Positions 1 through 11,319 of a stretch of DNA of 64,000 bases are shown one piece after another (within the stretch, counting starts at the first letter, position 1; every line of letters starts with the position of its first letter). The notes under the pieces were generated by a model. The model was not told the DNA's origin. It saw only the letters and a list, made by a program, of their open reading frames with translations, and searched no databases. Source of the stretch: Zantedeschia hybrid cultivar (Eukaryota > Streptophyta > Magnoliopsida > Alismatales > Araceae). The stretch is taken from the NCBI GenBank assembly GCA_030544215.1, contig JARZZO010000016.1:34928001-34992000 (forward strand). The letters run 5' to 3'. The position numbers and the translations under genes are program-made.

Positions 1-2480
1 AGCCAAAATACCATATTTTAAGAATTTAAGGTTGAGTCTGCGCTATAGAGCGCAGAGTCATTGTTTATAAAAGTGTTTAGCATTTTTTATATTTTTTGTA
101 AAATGAGTTTTAAGATTTTATTTAGGTTTTTGACTTATATAAAGTATAAAGTTTTTATATAAATTTTTGGATTTAATTTGGAGGGAAATTAAGTTCAAAA
201 AGGCCAAATTTGGGATTTCAGGGTTGAGTCTACGCAGGGTAGCGCAGACTCATTTGTCACCAATGTGTTTTGAGTTGTTTTATGCATTTTTTCAAGAACA
301 ACTTGATGTTTTTATTTGATATTCTGATAGATAAGAATAAACTTGATTTTTAGAGGGTTTCAGATCCTTTTTTAGTGCTCAGGAAGTTGTTTTTTTTTAT
401 TTTTTGTGAATTTCAGGGTTGAGCCTGCGCCAAGATGCGCAGACTCAAGTCTGAACTGTGGATTTTTTGTTTATGAGTTATTTTGTTGGATTTTTGGTGG
501 GATAACTTGATTTTATGTTTTGTTTGGTTATGATTTACAGATTTGGAGTTGCGGGCATGATTTGGGGGCCAAGAGACGAGGTTTTGGCCTTGTGATTGAT
601 GCGTAGACTCAAGTTTAAAGAGGATTTGAGCAAGATTCTTGGAAAGATGGAACCTCCTGAGGTTGAGGGGAATTTCAAGAGTTTCAAAGAGCTGGGGAGC
701 TTCAAATATCAAGGAGACAAGAAAAATGGGTTTGAGTCTGCGCAAGGGGTGCGCAGATTCAGCTGAACTTGTGATTTTTGTTTGTTTTGAAGGGATTTGG
801 ATCCTTTTTGTAAATAGATGTTTATTTAAATGATATGGAGTGTTTGATATATGATTACAAGTGATTTGAGCCATTTTATTTATTGTTTAGTTAATTTTTT
901 CATTGGAAATGAGCTTATGAAATGTGTGCAGACTCAACTTAAGTTTGGAATTTTATGTTTATTTAAAATAGAAAATGACTATCTTAAGCCTTTTTTTGGA
1001 TGAATTAAATTTAATTATTTGATTTATTTGAACCATAAATGAGGATATCAATCCATGCAAGGCATCTTTGTCAATTTTGAGCTGAGTCTGCGCAAGGGTG
1101 CGCAGACTCAGAGTAGTGGCGCAGACTCAAGTATGAAATTTGATTTTTGAATTTCCTGCACAGTTCAAGCTGCAATTAAACCCACCAAGGGGTTAGTTTC
1201 AACCATTAAAGTTAGAATATGAAATCCGGAGTGGAGAAAAATAGATTGTACCCCATTCCCAATTGAATTTCCATGGTTATAGGTGCGCAGACTCAAAATC
1301 TGAGCATAATTTCAGGTTTATACCTCTTTCAACTTGAGGTGATCCAAGAACCACCACAAATTTGGGTAGGATAACACTGAGAAATCTCAGAAGTTGAGTA
1401 TGGCTACATGATGCCTTTTCAAAGAGTGGTTCTTGTGTGGATCTCTTTAAATGACATGATTTCTTCATGTTTATCTCATTCTTCTTAGATTACTTTATAA
1501 AGTATTGAAAATGCTTAATATAATGATTCCAAGTTGAATTTCAACCTTTCATTAGGAAAACCCAATGAAAAGGTTTAAGATCTTCATGAACGATCATGGC
1601 ATGAAGGGACCCAAAGGACCAACTCCCTTAAAAGGATATGTAATGGCTAATAGACCATAGGGATGGCTATAAAGGGGGGCGTGCCGAGCATCCAACCACT
1701 CACCCAAAGGGTGCCCTTAATGTCTTCAAGATGTAAGAAAAACCCACAAGGGGTAATCCAAATCATCTCTACATTTGGGGAGCAAGGAAGTCCACCAATT
1801 TCCCTAGAGGATCACATGTAGCCATGAACCATGGAGGTGGCTATAAAGGGGGGCGTGCCGAGCATCCAACCACTCACCCAAAGGGTGCTCTTAATGCCTT
1901 CAAAATGAAAGGGTTATCCACAGGGAATCACCCATTCCATTTCTACATTTGGGGAGCAAGGAACTCTACCAACCCATTGAGACTTCGGGGCATATCATCT
2001 AAATGAACCCATAGAAATGGGAACACAAGAATGATATTTTTTGTGTGAGGGCCCTTGATGGGTTACCCAACATGAGATTGCTGGCACCCTTGAATCGGGA
2101 TATCCTTGGAAAACATTGGAAAATATTTAAAATCATAAAACATATGATAAAACTTCGGTTTGAAACATTAAGGGCTTAAGAACCCAAAGTCCAAGCCATT
2201 TAGGACCTTCATTGGGCCTCAAAGGGATAGCCCTAGGTCCAAGAAACATTTGGACAGCTTGGAGGAGGATCAAAGAATCACCTCAAGCCCAAAAACCAAC
2301 TTGAAAGAAGCGCAGACTCAGAACCTGCAACTAGCGCTGAATCTGCGCAGGGAGGTGCAGACTCAACACTGTAGCACCTGCAAACGCAGACTCAGGCTGA
2401 AACCCGAATTTTCGGTGAAAAATGAGTTTAAATCTAACCCAAATGATAGAAAATAAAGTATAAAAGGTACAAGACCTAAA
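1..2480. repeat. LTR-like non-coding DNA with iterated inverted motif GAGTCTGCGC/GCGCAGACTCA
   Basis: No gene is recognisable here. The visible structure is a recurring half-palindrome. GAGTCTGCGC is followed after 6-9 bases by GCGCAGACTCA at about 34-60, 224-251, 421-447, 734-762 and 1084-1110. Single or degenerate half-sites lie near 600, 926, 1120, 1283, 2310, 2340, 2360 and 2385. Each full pair could fold into a GC-rich hairpin in otherwise AT-rich DNA. A duplicated TATA-containing block lies at 1665-1990. Together these resemble the long LTR or leader of a retrotransposon, but no TG...CA ends, polypurine tract or primer-binding site could be fixed, so the element type is an inference. 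Confidence 0.5.
1653..1995 (+). repeat. Tandem duplication (~174 bp) with two TATA-box blocks
   Basis: The block beginning GGCTATAAAGGGGGGCGTGC occurs at 1665 and again at 1839. The following 50 or so bases are almost identical (a CATCCAACCACTCACCCAAA stretch is shared), and a second shared stretch (CTACATTTGGGGAGCAAGGA) follows further down. Each copy has a good TATA box (CTATAAAG). This looks like a duplicated LTR core promoter. The copies have diverged in their 3' halves, so the duplication is not recent. Confidence 0.6.
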
Positions 2481-3297
2481 ATATTTATTTAAAATATATT
2501 TTAGATGTATTTCTTTAGGAAAATATCATGAAAATTTGAATATGAACATATGGGAAACTTAGGTATACTTTTATTTTTTCTATAGGTCTCTCATTCTTGG
2601 CTTCATGTTAAAGGGTTTATACCCAAAGAAGCTCATCCTCAACTAGTGAGGGAGCCTCCTTGAGAACCTCTAGGGCCTAAACCCTTAGCCATTAAAGGAA
2701 AAAATCCAAACAAAATCCATTCGGTTCCAACATGAAAACAGAACTTAGATCTTAATAAATATGAAACTTAGGAGATTTCTCTTGATGTTTGGCCTTGGGG
2801 GAACATCATCCATGGAGGGGATGTGCTCCTAAGGGTCATGGAAGGCCAAGCCACCTTGAGAAACCCCAAAACCAAAGACAAATAAATGGAAAATCAGTTT
2901 TTAGGAAATCTGGACAGCAAAGCACATCTCGGGCCATATCTCCATACTTAGGGGGTTTCAAGGCTTGAGGAGACCATTTCTATAAAGTAGAAAGACCCCT
3001 CTATCATCCCCATACGAAAAAAACATGCCTTATAAAGGAAAAAAATGCCAGAAAAGCAAGATAACCAGCAGATTCACAAAACAGACTCTAAAAATCTGAA
3101 CTTTGCATTTCATTGCTTTCAATCACCATGGATGAACATTAAGGGGGAGATAGAAACTTCTATGAACATCAAAATGAAAGAAAAACATTATAAGAAAGCA
3201 AGGAGACAGAAATAAACCCCTTCTTCAGCTCTACTCTACCTTGGAGAGGGGATGAGAAGGGAGAATGGCTCTTGAAGCCTACAATCTTGCTCTCTTT
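2481..3297. other. Non-coding stretch, nothing recognised
   Basis: Moderately AT-rich DNA without a convincing reading frame, element end or tandem structure. It lies between the motif-rich region and the tandem repeat that borders the gypsy element, so it may be 3' untranslated or flanking element DNA. Confidence 0.4.
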
Positions 3298-3760
3298 TTC
3301 TCTTTTTCTCTTGGGCCTTCTTTGAAGAATTGCTTGGACCTCCTTTGCTTGAGATAATGGGTCCGATTGTACCATTGAATTTCTTCACCATTTGAGCCCT
3401 AGAGTGGCCCCGTTTTGATTCATTTGGCTTGCAAAATTGGGCTTAGCTGCTGCTCCTTAAATCTTCTTCATTTGGGCTTTCTTGGCCAATCTTTGCACAA
3501 TTGTTTGGACCTCTTTTGCCTGAAATAATGGGCCCGATTGTACCATTTGATTTCTTCATCATTTCGGCCCTAGAGTAGCCCCTTTTTTGATTCATTTGGC
3601 CTGAAAAATAGGCATGACTGCTGCCCATTTACTCTTCTTCCCTTGGACTTTCTTTGAAAAATTGCTTGGAACTTTCTTGCTTGAATTAATAGGCTCGGTT
3701 CTTCCTTTCAATTATCTTTGATTTGGGCCTTCTTTGTTGATCCTTAGGCTCTTCTTCTTG
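3298..3760. repeat. Tandem repeat, ~165-171 bp period, about 2.5 copies
   Basis: A block beginning near TGGACCTC (3335) recurs at 3506 with strong similarity for more than 100 bases (shared GGGCCCGATTGTACCAT-like and TTGATTCATTTGGC stretches). It recurs again, more degenerate, near 3667. The array lies immediately downstream, in the sense of the minus-strand element, of the gypsy integrase region. It is most simply read as 3' untranslated repeat DNA of that element. Confidence 0.6.
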
Positions 3761-3761
3761 T

Positions 3762-4764
3762 TCAATTTTTTGGTGACAACAATACCGTATCGCCCACAAC
3801 ATACTGTTTATCTGAATGGTGGGTATCAGCTATGTTTTTCATGCGAGCTTGTGCTTTGCATAATAGCTTTGAGCTCCAGCAGCAATTGATCCCTGCTAAC
3901 AAGGGTGTCAGCCACATCTTGTACTTTGGCTGTACCAGGAACATAGGGTAAGATGGTTGGAGGTGGAATTCCATATACAGCCTGAAAGGGAGTCATGCCA
4001 ATTGAAGAGTGGAGTGATGTATTATAAGAGTATTCTGCCCATGGAAGCCAGTCGAGCTACCTGTGTTGCTGCTGACCACAAAAACATCTTAGGTAGGTTT
4101 CAAGGCATCGATTAAGAACTTCACTTTGACCATCTGTCTGAGGGTGGCATGTTGTACTCATTTTCAGCTGTACTTCTTGCAGTTTGAGTAATTCTTTCCA
4201 AAATGCACTTGTCAAAATAGTGTCTCTGTCAGAAACAATAGATTGGGGCAATCCATGTAGTTTGACCATATTTGCCATGAATTCCTTGGCCACCACAGCT
4301 GCTGAGTATGGATGTTTTAGTGCTATGAAATGGCCATATTTGGAAAGTCTGTCTACAACAACTAGTATGACAGATTTAGTATGTGTGTTAGGTAGGCCTT
4401 CTATAAAATCCATTGCTATATCTGTCCAAATTTGAGTAGGAATTGGTAATGGTTGTAAGAGGCTTGCTGGGGATTGTGATAGTGTCTTAGCTCTTTGACA
4501 AACATCACATTGCTGGATATAATTCTTGATAGCTTGATTTATCCCAAACCAATGGAAGCTTTGCTTAATTTTACGCAAGGTTTTATGATAGCCAAACTGA
4601 CCACCCACTGGGGAATCATGGCAAGCTTGAAAAATATGTTTGATAAGATAACAATCCAAATGAAGTAGGAGTCTCTTTTTATAGTATAACAGACCACCAT
4701 TGCAAGAGTACATTTCCGGATTTAAACTCCCTGAATCCCACTGAGCCATTAATTGTTGAAACAC
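3762..4764 (-). pseudogene. Gypsy integrase and C-terminal remnant
   Basis: This is the integrase of the gypsy element; the enzyme inserts retrotransposon cDNA into the genome. From 4764 downward there is an HHCC zinc-binding region (CDVCQRAKT is visible) followed by the catalytic core. The core has DFIEGLP around the first aspartate, SDRDTILTSAFW around the second, and HPQTDGQSE with the catalytic glutamate retained. The frame closes near 4057. Recognisable post-integrase sequence resumes in another frame (3974-3762), so at least one frameshift separates the core from the C-terminal part. No intact chromodomain could be read. The piece is contiguous with RNase H upstream on the same strand. 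Confidence 0.85.
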
Positions 4765-4809
4765 CGTGTCTTCCTTGTAGGCTTTCAGCAGTTATGTCCT
4801 CCAAGTAGG

Positions 4810-6179
4810 CTACAAGACTGAAATAGTGAGCTGAGAGCAAGGCTCAGGAATTTGAGATAAGGCATCTGCAGCCTGGTTGTGATGTCCTGATTTATATTGT
4901 AGGTCAAAATCATAACCCATAAGCTTTATAAGGCATCTTTGTTGTGCTGGAGTGTGGATTTGCTGCTTCATAAGGCTTTGATGATATGTTTTAATAATGA
5001 ATTTCCTGCCAATCAAATAAGAATGCCACTTTTGGATTGCAAATATAATAGCCTCCATCTCTTTATCATATGCAGAAAGTGCCTTTTGTTTGTCATGAAA
5101 AGCATGACTGAGATATGCAATAGGCTTGCCTCTCTGCATTAGTACAACCACAATACCCAAGCCACTAGCATCACATTCAATGATGAAGGTTTCATCAAAA
5201 TTGGGTAGGGCTAAGACTGGGGAGGTAGTCATTGCTCTTTTTAGAGTCTCAAAAGCCAAATTAGCCAGTTCAATCCACTTGAAACTATCCTTCCTCAATA
5301 ACCTTGTTAATGGGGCAGCAATGATTCCATGACCTTTTTTTAAAAATGTTTGTAATAGCTTGTCAGGCCTAAGAATCCTCTTAACCCTTTTGTAGATTTT
5401 GGAACTGGCCAATCTAAAATTGAACTTATCTTGAAAGGTTCCATGGAAACTCCTTCAGCAGAGATAGGATGTCCCAAATATTCAATTGTAGTGACCCCAA
5501 ACTCACATTTGGATTTTTTTACAAAAAACTGGTGTTCCTTCAATGTGGAGAGAACTATGGATAAATGCATAAGGTGATCAGCCCAGTTTGGACTATAAAC
5601 AAGTATATCATCAAAGAAAATCAATACAAATTTTCTTAGATAAGGTCTAAATGTATTATTCATTATGCTTTGGAATGTGGATGGTGCATTAGTTAGACCA
5701 AAGGGAATGACAAGGAATTCATAATGTCCTTCATGGGTTTTGGATGCTGTTTTATGAATATCTTCCTTAGCCATTATGATTTGATGATATCTTGAGCGTA
5801 AGTCCAACTTTGAGAAGAATTTGGAACCTTGTAGTTCATCCAGTAAAAAATCTACTAGAGGAATGGGAAATTTATCCTTAATGGTGTGTTGGTTTAAAGC
5901 TTGATAATCAGCACACATTCTCCAATAGGCATCTTTTTTTCTTGCTAAAAGTACAGGAGCTGAAAAGGGACTGGTGCTCAGCCTACAAAGTCTAGAGCTG
6001 AGGAGCTCCTTAACTTGCTGCTCTATGATGGTTTTATGATGAGGAGGGTATCTGTAAGATGGGACCACCACAGCTTTTGTTTCATCATGGAGCTTGATCT
6101 GATGATCAAATGTTCGGATAGGAGGTAGTTCTGTAGGCTCATAAAAAAATTCAGAATATGTCTGTAATAACAGTAACAT
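4810..6179 (-). pseudogene. Gypsy reverse transcriptase and RNase H
   Basis: The reverse transcriptase fingers and palm are readable from 6179. They include a KLDLRSRYHQI block, HYEFLVIPFGLTNAP and the catalytic FFDDILVYS motif, in which two aspartates are retained. The conserved LGHPIS and GLRGFLGLTSYY thumb/connection blocks follow. RNase H continues from about 5412 in a different frame, with ECDASGLG carrying a catalytic aspartate and the terminal QAADALSQIP block. The frame change at about 5340-5412 lies exactly at the RT/RNase H connection, and the piece cannot make a complete enzyme as it stands. Distances between domains are normal for the family, so the damage is point-like and not a large deletion. 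Confidence 0.9.
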
Positions 6180-6395
6180 GTCCTAAGGGACATCAGCTGA
6201 AATATCAAAACTAGCAGATGATGTAGGAGGTTGTTGAACCTGAATGGCATATATAGTATTAGCTCTTCGAATCTCTCTTTGGAGGTGGTTGCCAGAAATC
6301 AATTGTACTTGATCATCTTTGAGGGAGGAAAAATAGTTTGATGCCATCCAATGTGAATTGCATAGTCAATTGATCCACATTCAGAGTAATGTCAC

Positions 6396-6872
6396 CTAAA
6401 GTCTGCATCCATGTGGTTCGCAGGACCAAATCAAACCTCCTAATGGAAGTACTAATAGATCCAATTTAATGGATAGTGATTGAATGTTTAACTGCACATT
6501 ATAACATATGCCTTGATAGTGTAATTGAATTCTAGAGGCAACTTTGACAGGGACTCTGACATTTGAATTAACTTTTAGCCCCAATCTCTGAACAACTGTA
6601 TGATCTACAAAACTATGTGTGTTCCCATTGTCAATCAGTACTAGGACATTCAAATTGTTCAGTAAACCCATTACTCTTAATGTTCCTAGAGAGTCCAAAT
6701 CAATGATTGCATTTGAAGAGATTGTGGGTTGAAGGAAATGTAATTCAGGGGGCTCAACATTGGGATCCGGATATGGATCACTGGTATCATTGTCATCATC
6801 CTCATATGGGAGGACATGTAATAGAAATAATTTATGGGTTTTACACATGTCCTTTGAACCACTTATCATCAT
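6396..6872 (-). pseudogene. Gypsy aspartic protease region
   Basis: A retropepsin-like domain is visible with LIDNGNTHSFVDH. This corresponds to the D-T/S-G catalytic loop, but the usual D-S/T-G is DNG here, so the active site is altered. The flanking pattern (hydrophobic strand, loop, SFVD helix) matches retrotransposon proteases. It overlaps the end of gag in a different frame, which indicates a frameshift between gag and pol. The frame ends near 6396, and reverse transcriptase restarts in the same frame about 220 bases further on, so stops separate protease from RT. Confidence 0.75.
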
Positions 6873-7689
6873 AGTTATAGCGAAGGCCTTTCAATTTCCT
6901 CTCTTGTCGCTGGTAGGGGGCCATCTTTCTCACAGGAGGATTAGTGGTTGTAGCAAGTTGAATGGGAGTAGGTAATATGGGTGGTTGATAGTTGGAGGAA
7001 GGATGTGAGGAATTAGAGGGAAAGTAGTGTGGTGGTGAGATAAATTTTCTCTTGGACATGTATTTGGCTTCTTGGATGCGGGCAATTTTCTTTGCTTGCA
7101 ACATGGATGTGGGCTTGAAGGATCCGACCTCACAAGCAAGATCATCTCTTAATCCACTCATGAAGGTACCCAATAGATGCTCCTCCAAAACCCCAGAGAC
7201 CTTGTTTGATAACCTTTCAAATTCTCTCTGAAAATCCATCAGAGATCCTGTCTGCTTTAATTTGCTCAAAGACCCATGAGCATCTAGGGATGAAACCGGA
7301 CCAAAACTGATTTCTAAAGCATCAACCAATTATTTCTAGGTGATAGATGCTCTAGTGTTTGTATAATGCCAAAACCATTGTAATGCTTCACCATCTAAAT
7401 AGTAAGAAGCTGTCAAAACCTTTTGAATCTCTGGTATTTTGTGAAAAGTGAAGTACTGATTGGCTTTATAGTGCCAAATTGCAAGATCTATTGATCCGTC
7501 ATATGAGGGAAAATCAACCTGTTCTAGGAGGAAGATATTAGTAGTAGGAGTGGAATCTTCAGAGGAAGAGCGCGAATCCTGGTAATGAAGCATGGTTTCG
7601 ATCGAAGAAACACGATCTAACATACCGGTGAATTGTTGTTGCATCTCCAGGAAGAGGTTCTTGAAAGATTCGAGATCTTCTGGTGCCAT
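6841..7689 (-). pseudogene. Gypsy gag capsid
   Basis: The likely start is the ATG at 7689, which begins a coiled-coil-like N-terminus (LFLEMQQQFTGMLDRV). The retrotransposon gag (capsid) pattern follows: FPSYDGSIDLAIW, then YYLDGEALQWF. Two consecutive in-frame stops (7336-7338 TAG and 7330-7332 TAA, minus strand) interrupt the capsid. Coding resumes in the same frame with DFQREFERLSNKV, also typical of the domain. A basic, proline-rich C-terminus follows, and no clear CCHC zinc knuckle was found. The 5' sequence between this start and about 7940 is GC-richer leader DNA. Confidence 0.8.
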
Positions 7690-7941
7690 TGTTGCAGACT
7701 TGCTACTCGAGATGGGCTTAGACACCAAATTGCTGGGTTTTCTGCATGGCTCCCGATCCAAACCCGGCAGAAGAGACTCTACCAGCACCCCTCGAGCTCG
7801 TGTGGTCGCTGTGGGGATCCCGAACTCCGAACAAGAGCACCAAGAACAGAGAGGGAGAGAAGTAGAGGATTCAGAGGTAGAAGAAGAGGAGATGAGACCA
7901 GAGATTAGAGTAAAGGAGATGAGCACCGGATTAACCAAATC

Positions 7942-8172
7942 TGCCCAATCTCAATATTCCATTATTATTTATATGAGTATCCTTACAAGAGATCTGGGTA
8001 CGGTTAGGACCTTCAAAACCAACTGGCCAACCATCCATTACAATTTCTAACAACTTCTAAAACTAAAAAAACGGAATTGAAAAGCTCAGGCACTTGCCGC
8101 TGAGCTGGTTCAAATGGCCGCTATGGCCGTTTTTACTGTAGCAACAGTAGTTCTTACTAAAAAATGCCTAAC
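7942..8172 (-). mobile_element. Candidate short 5' LTR of the gypsy element
   Basis: On the minus strand this begins TGTTAGGCATTTTTTAG and could end ...TTGGGCA, giving TG...CA ends. A TATA box (TATAAATA) lies at 7973-7966. The outer edge coincides with the point where a LINE endonuclease fragment is interrupted (8173), which supports 8172 as an insertion boundary. The inner edge is a guess. No standard initiator-Met primer-binding site is visible next to it, and no second LTR was found. Confidence 0.4.
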
Positions 8173-8368
8173 ACTGGCCAGCCCAGTTGGTTCAATTGTC
8201 ATGTGATTGCTGAGTGGAAGGTTGGAGAGGCGGTGAGAGGCTTTGTGAGAGGGGGTTTTTGTTTCGGAGAGGAAGAGAATGTTGGGTGAGGAAAGAAGCA
8301 AGGAGGTTTCTCAGGTAGGGAATTGTCGCTGGCCCTCCCAAGCCCCCACAATTCCAGCTCATTGTCAT
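8173..8368 (-). pseudogene. LINE (L1-type) ORF2 endonuclease N-terminal fragment
   Basis: Minus-strand translation from the ATG at 8368 gives MTMSWNCGGLGGPAT, then after a frame change SPNILFLSETKT and later TIEPTGL. These match, in order, the N-terminal blocks of plant LINE endonucleases of the exonuclease-endonuclease-phosphatase fold: the asparagine near the start, the catalytic glutamate in the xxETK motif, and the EPTGLSGG region. The fragment stops where the gypsy LTR begins, so the gypsy element appears to have inserted into an already resident LINE. There is no reverse transcriptase nearby. Confidence 0.75.
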
Positions 8369-8474
8369 GTGGGCAGTCGTCCGTCGTCGACCGCCCTTAT
8401 GGAGCAAGTATCTTCGTTAATTCCATGGTGGTTTCTTCTCAGGTTCTATTTTTTGGTGTAGGGTTGGGTTAAGG

Positions 8475-9060
8475 CTCTGGTTTGTCAGCCATAAATCTTT
8501 TGGTGGCTATATATATAACAGGCGATGTAATGCCATCCTTTTTATCATGGGTTGTTTGGTGTATTGTGAGATATTATAAAATGATATTTTCTTACGTTTT
8601 TATTATTATAAATTATTTTATGTTATTTTTTTTTTGTACATTTGAGGCGTTTTAAATTGTGTATTTCAAAGTCTATTTTCTTAAAATCTTCCTTTTAGTT
8701 GATCTTAATTTTCAGTTCAAAATTGTCGTCAATCAAAATTAAGGAGATATTTTGTTTTTGTTAATTTTAAAATTGATAATCTCAAAATCAAAATTTTACA
8801 GTATTTTGCCGCACAGCAAACAACCCTAGGTTGTTGCTCACGAAGCATATGCACATTACCAAAGGAAGAAAGAGCAGCAGTATTCTCGTGACAATATTTT
8901 TGGCAGGCAATCTCGAGTCACGGTTGCTGGGTACTATTAATATACAAGCTTTCGGTTATGACCCGCATCTTGAATTCCTCTCAACGCTCTCATAAGCCCA
9001 ACACGGCATGCTTTTTGTTCTCCAGCGTGGATGACGATAGCATTTCCTCGCTTCGGCCTT
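8475..9060. repeat. Segment duplicated at 51510-52060, containing a MITE-like core
   Basis: About 550 bases here align with 51510-52060. The shared stretch starts at a CTTTTGGT(G/A)G(C/T)TATAT block, runs through a TTTGGT-type inverted-repeat core, and ends past GTTGTTGCTCACGAAG. Part of the core (about 8551-8827) has TIR-like ends (GTTGTTTGGTGTATTG and the inverse CAGCAAACAAC). Similarity continues for more than 200 bases beyond the core, so the repeat unit is larger than the MITE itself. The parent element is not recognised. Confidence 0.6.
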
Positions 9061-9469
9061 TTTTTCTTTTTGCCTTGTGGCAGAAGTGGGTCAACCTTTT
9101 TCTAGATGTATTCAGAGTTCTAGACATATTATAGATCATCTCAATACCGGATAGGAGGAGATTCTCATACTCTCTAATCCCTTCTCTTCTTTTTTTTGTT
9201 CAAGTTACATGAATATAGGAGAGTCAATTATCTTCCCTGTCTCCCTCGATTGTTTATAGGTATGTGATAAAAATTAAAATAGATACTGAACACGACTGGC
9301 TCCATAATTTTTTAAAAAAGAGTGGACTCATGTCAGCCATTCAATCTTTACACATGCAACAGGAGGAGAGAGGAGTTGACTCCCCCTTTGCCTTCCAAGT
9401 ACATGTGGGGTCCAAAGATGGAGAACTACAAAAGTCTCCTCCATAGATAGGAACTTATTTAGCTGGACT
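9061..9469. other. Intergenic, nothing recognised
   Basis: No coding, repeat or RNA signal seen. It ends at the target duplication of the solo LTR. Confidence 0.4.
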
Positions 9470-9474
9470 GGTGC

Positions 9475-11254
9475 TGTAACATCCCGAATTTTAGATAGTC
9501 ATATTTGTTAAATTAACTTGAATAGACTGGATTTTAGTTAGTTAAATAGACAGATAAATTATTATAAGTAAAGCAAGTTTTTAGATGATGAAAACTCAGA
9601 ATTAGCTAAATCCCAGATGCTCAATTAAAAGAGTTAAAAGAAAGCCCAATTAACTGATTAAAATATTTAAAATTTAAGTCAAGATAAGTCCTGTAATCGA
9701 TTAGACGAAGATCCGTAATCAAAGTTAACATAGGTCACGTAATCGATTAGATGAAGACCCATAATCGATATAAGTCTAGTAATCGAAGACAAATAAAGTA
9801 CCTAATTGATTAGAAGGCTAACATGTAATCTATTAAAAGAACAAATGATATAATTGATTACAAAGAAAATAGGAACTAGAAAAAGAGACATAGAAGAAGA
9901 AGAGTGCAAGTGGTGCTAAAATAATTCCAAAAATTGAAAAATGATAATGTTGGTTAGGATTCTTCATTCCAGGCGCATGTATGATGAACTTATTGTATAT
10001 TATTTGTTATGTAAATTATTTTAAGTTCTATTTTAGTATCTGAAATACAATTTTCAGCGTTTATGATCACTAAATGAGTTTGTAAAGCTATGAGAAAATG
10101 TTTCAATTGTATGTATGAGTTAACAATGGAACACTATTATTGTTACCTTAAATATGATTCCAAGTTTATGCTAGATATTTATTTATTAAGTTTTAATTGT
10201 GTACAGTTAAGAATCTACGGTAAGACTTTGTTTTGGAACTGTGCATAATTGTGTACAACTAATATTATATTAAGTTTCAAACATGCTTGGACAACACCAT
10301 GTTAAGAGGGTATGTATGGAAGAACCTACATTAAATATCTGATGTGGTAGTATTCAATTTATGATCTGAAGACAATGGAGACTAAAATCCTAAAATTGAA
10401 CTTTAGTTTAGTGGAAGATGGGATAAAGACCTTAAATCATAACTGATTGTATTAAGACTAAGGTGCTCATTTATCTAGGTGTCAGGGTGTGTATGACCCC
10501 TTATGTTGTGGTTTGGATATCTGTCTGAAAGCATGAAGATTAAAAACTTATGCCAGTTAAAAATTGAGATAACAAGTGTGTTGTTTTACATATAAACAAC
10601 AAGATATGTAAGAAATTGACATGCTGGAATATGAATCGGTTATATATGAACTTAATCTGCTTTAAACTACAAGTGGATATGAATATGTATACGATATTTG
10701 TAGGAAATATACATGAGAAGAAAGTAATATGTATAATAGACATGCATAGATTAATTATGAAATATGTGTGAGAGGATCTTCTATCAATTCCTAGTTCAAT
10801 ATTATATGTATGAAATTGTCTGCAGGTCATGCATTATTTTAAAGAGATCATATGTTTGCATAATTATTTATTTATAAGTATGTCATTGGTTCTGACACTT
10901 GCTGAGTGTTACTCACACACCTAGTTATTAAATTTTTCAGGAGGGCCTAGTGGGCAGTGAGTCAATAGAGGAAGGTTCATATTTGTTCTTGGGAAGATTT
11001 GCAGCCTGTGGGCCTACTAGTGGGTGTGGAACTTATGTTATTTAGTTTGTTATGAATTTTGTAAATTAAGGCTTGCAGTAGGCAACAATGTAATCATCCT
11101 ATGGTTACGTTTATGGATTTTTGGCATAGTTAAGTGTTAGAAATTATAGATGGTTTATCTTAAATGCCTTGCAAAATTTTCTCAGGTCACAATGTTTTTG
11201 GTAATGTGACACTCTTAAGAAGAGATATTAATTTCTCTAGAAGGGGGTGCTACA
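9475..11254 (+). mobile_element. Solo LTR (gypsy type), 1780 bp, TSD GGTGC
   Basis: The unit starts TGTAACATCCCGAATTTTAG and ends GGGGGTGCTACA, so it has the TG...CA termini of an LTR. It is flanked by a perfect 5-bp direct repeat GGTGC (9470-9474 and 11255-11259). No primer-binding site, polypurine tract or coding domain is present inside or adjacent, which is what remains after recombination between two LTRs. The TGTAAC...CC start is common in Tekay/Del-like gypsy LTRs. The orientation is inferred from that start. Confidence 0.85.
9690..9865. repeat. Iterated palindrome TAATCGATTA inside the solo LTR
   Basis: TAATCGATTA or close variants occur about seven times in 170 bases: 9694-9703 and 9740-9749 exact, then variants near 9771, 9778, 9803, 9825 and 9849. 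They are separated by short A/G-rich spacers with repeated GAAGA(T/C)CC(G/A)TAATC context. Each is self-complementary. Confidence 0.7.
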
Positions 11255-11319
11255 GGTGCAATTCAAAATTAGGTTTGGTCATTATTTGATAATATAAATA
11301 ATATACCTTTAGGTCCTCA

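Larger units (their letters stand above)
3762..8172 (-). mobile_element. Degenerate Ty3/gypsy retrotransposon (chromovirus, possibly Reina-like)
   Basis: In the minus-strand direction the order is gag (7689-6841), aspartic protease (6872-6396), reverse transcriptase and RNase H (6179-4810), and integrase (4764-4057) with a C-terminal remnant (3974-3762). The protease-RT-RH-IN order is diagnostic of Ty3/gypsy. The reading is broken by several stops and frame changes: two adjacent stops in gag at 7330-7338, and frame shifts between gag and protease, inside RNase H, and after integrase. The copy is therefore dead. A short putative 5' LTR with a TATA box lies at 7942-8172; no matching 3' LTR was found to the left. 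Clade assignment is tentative. Confidence 0.85.
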
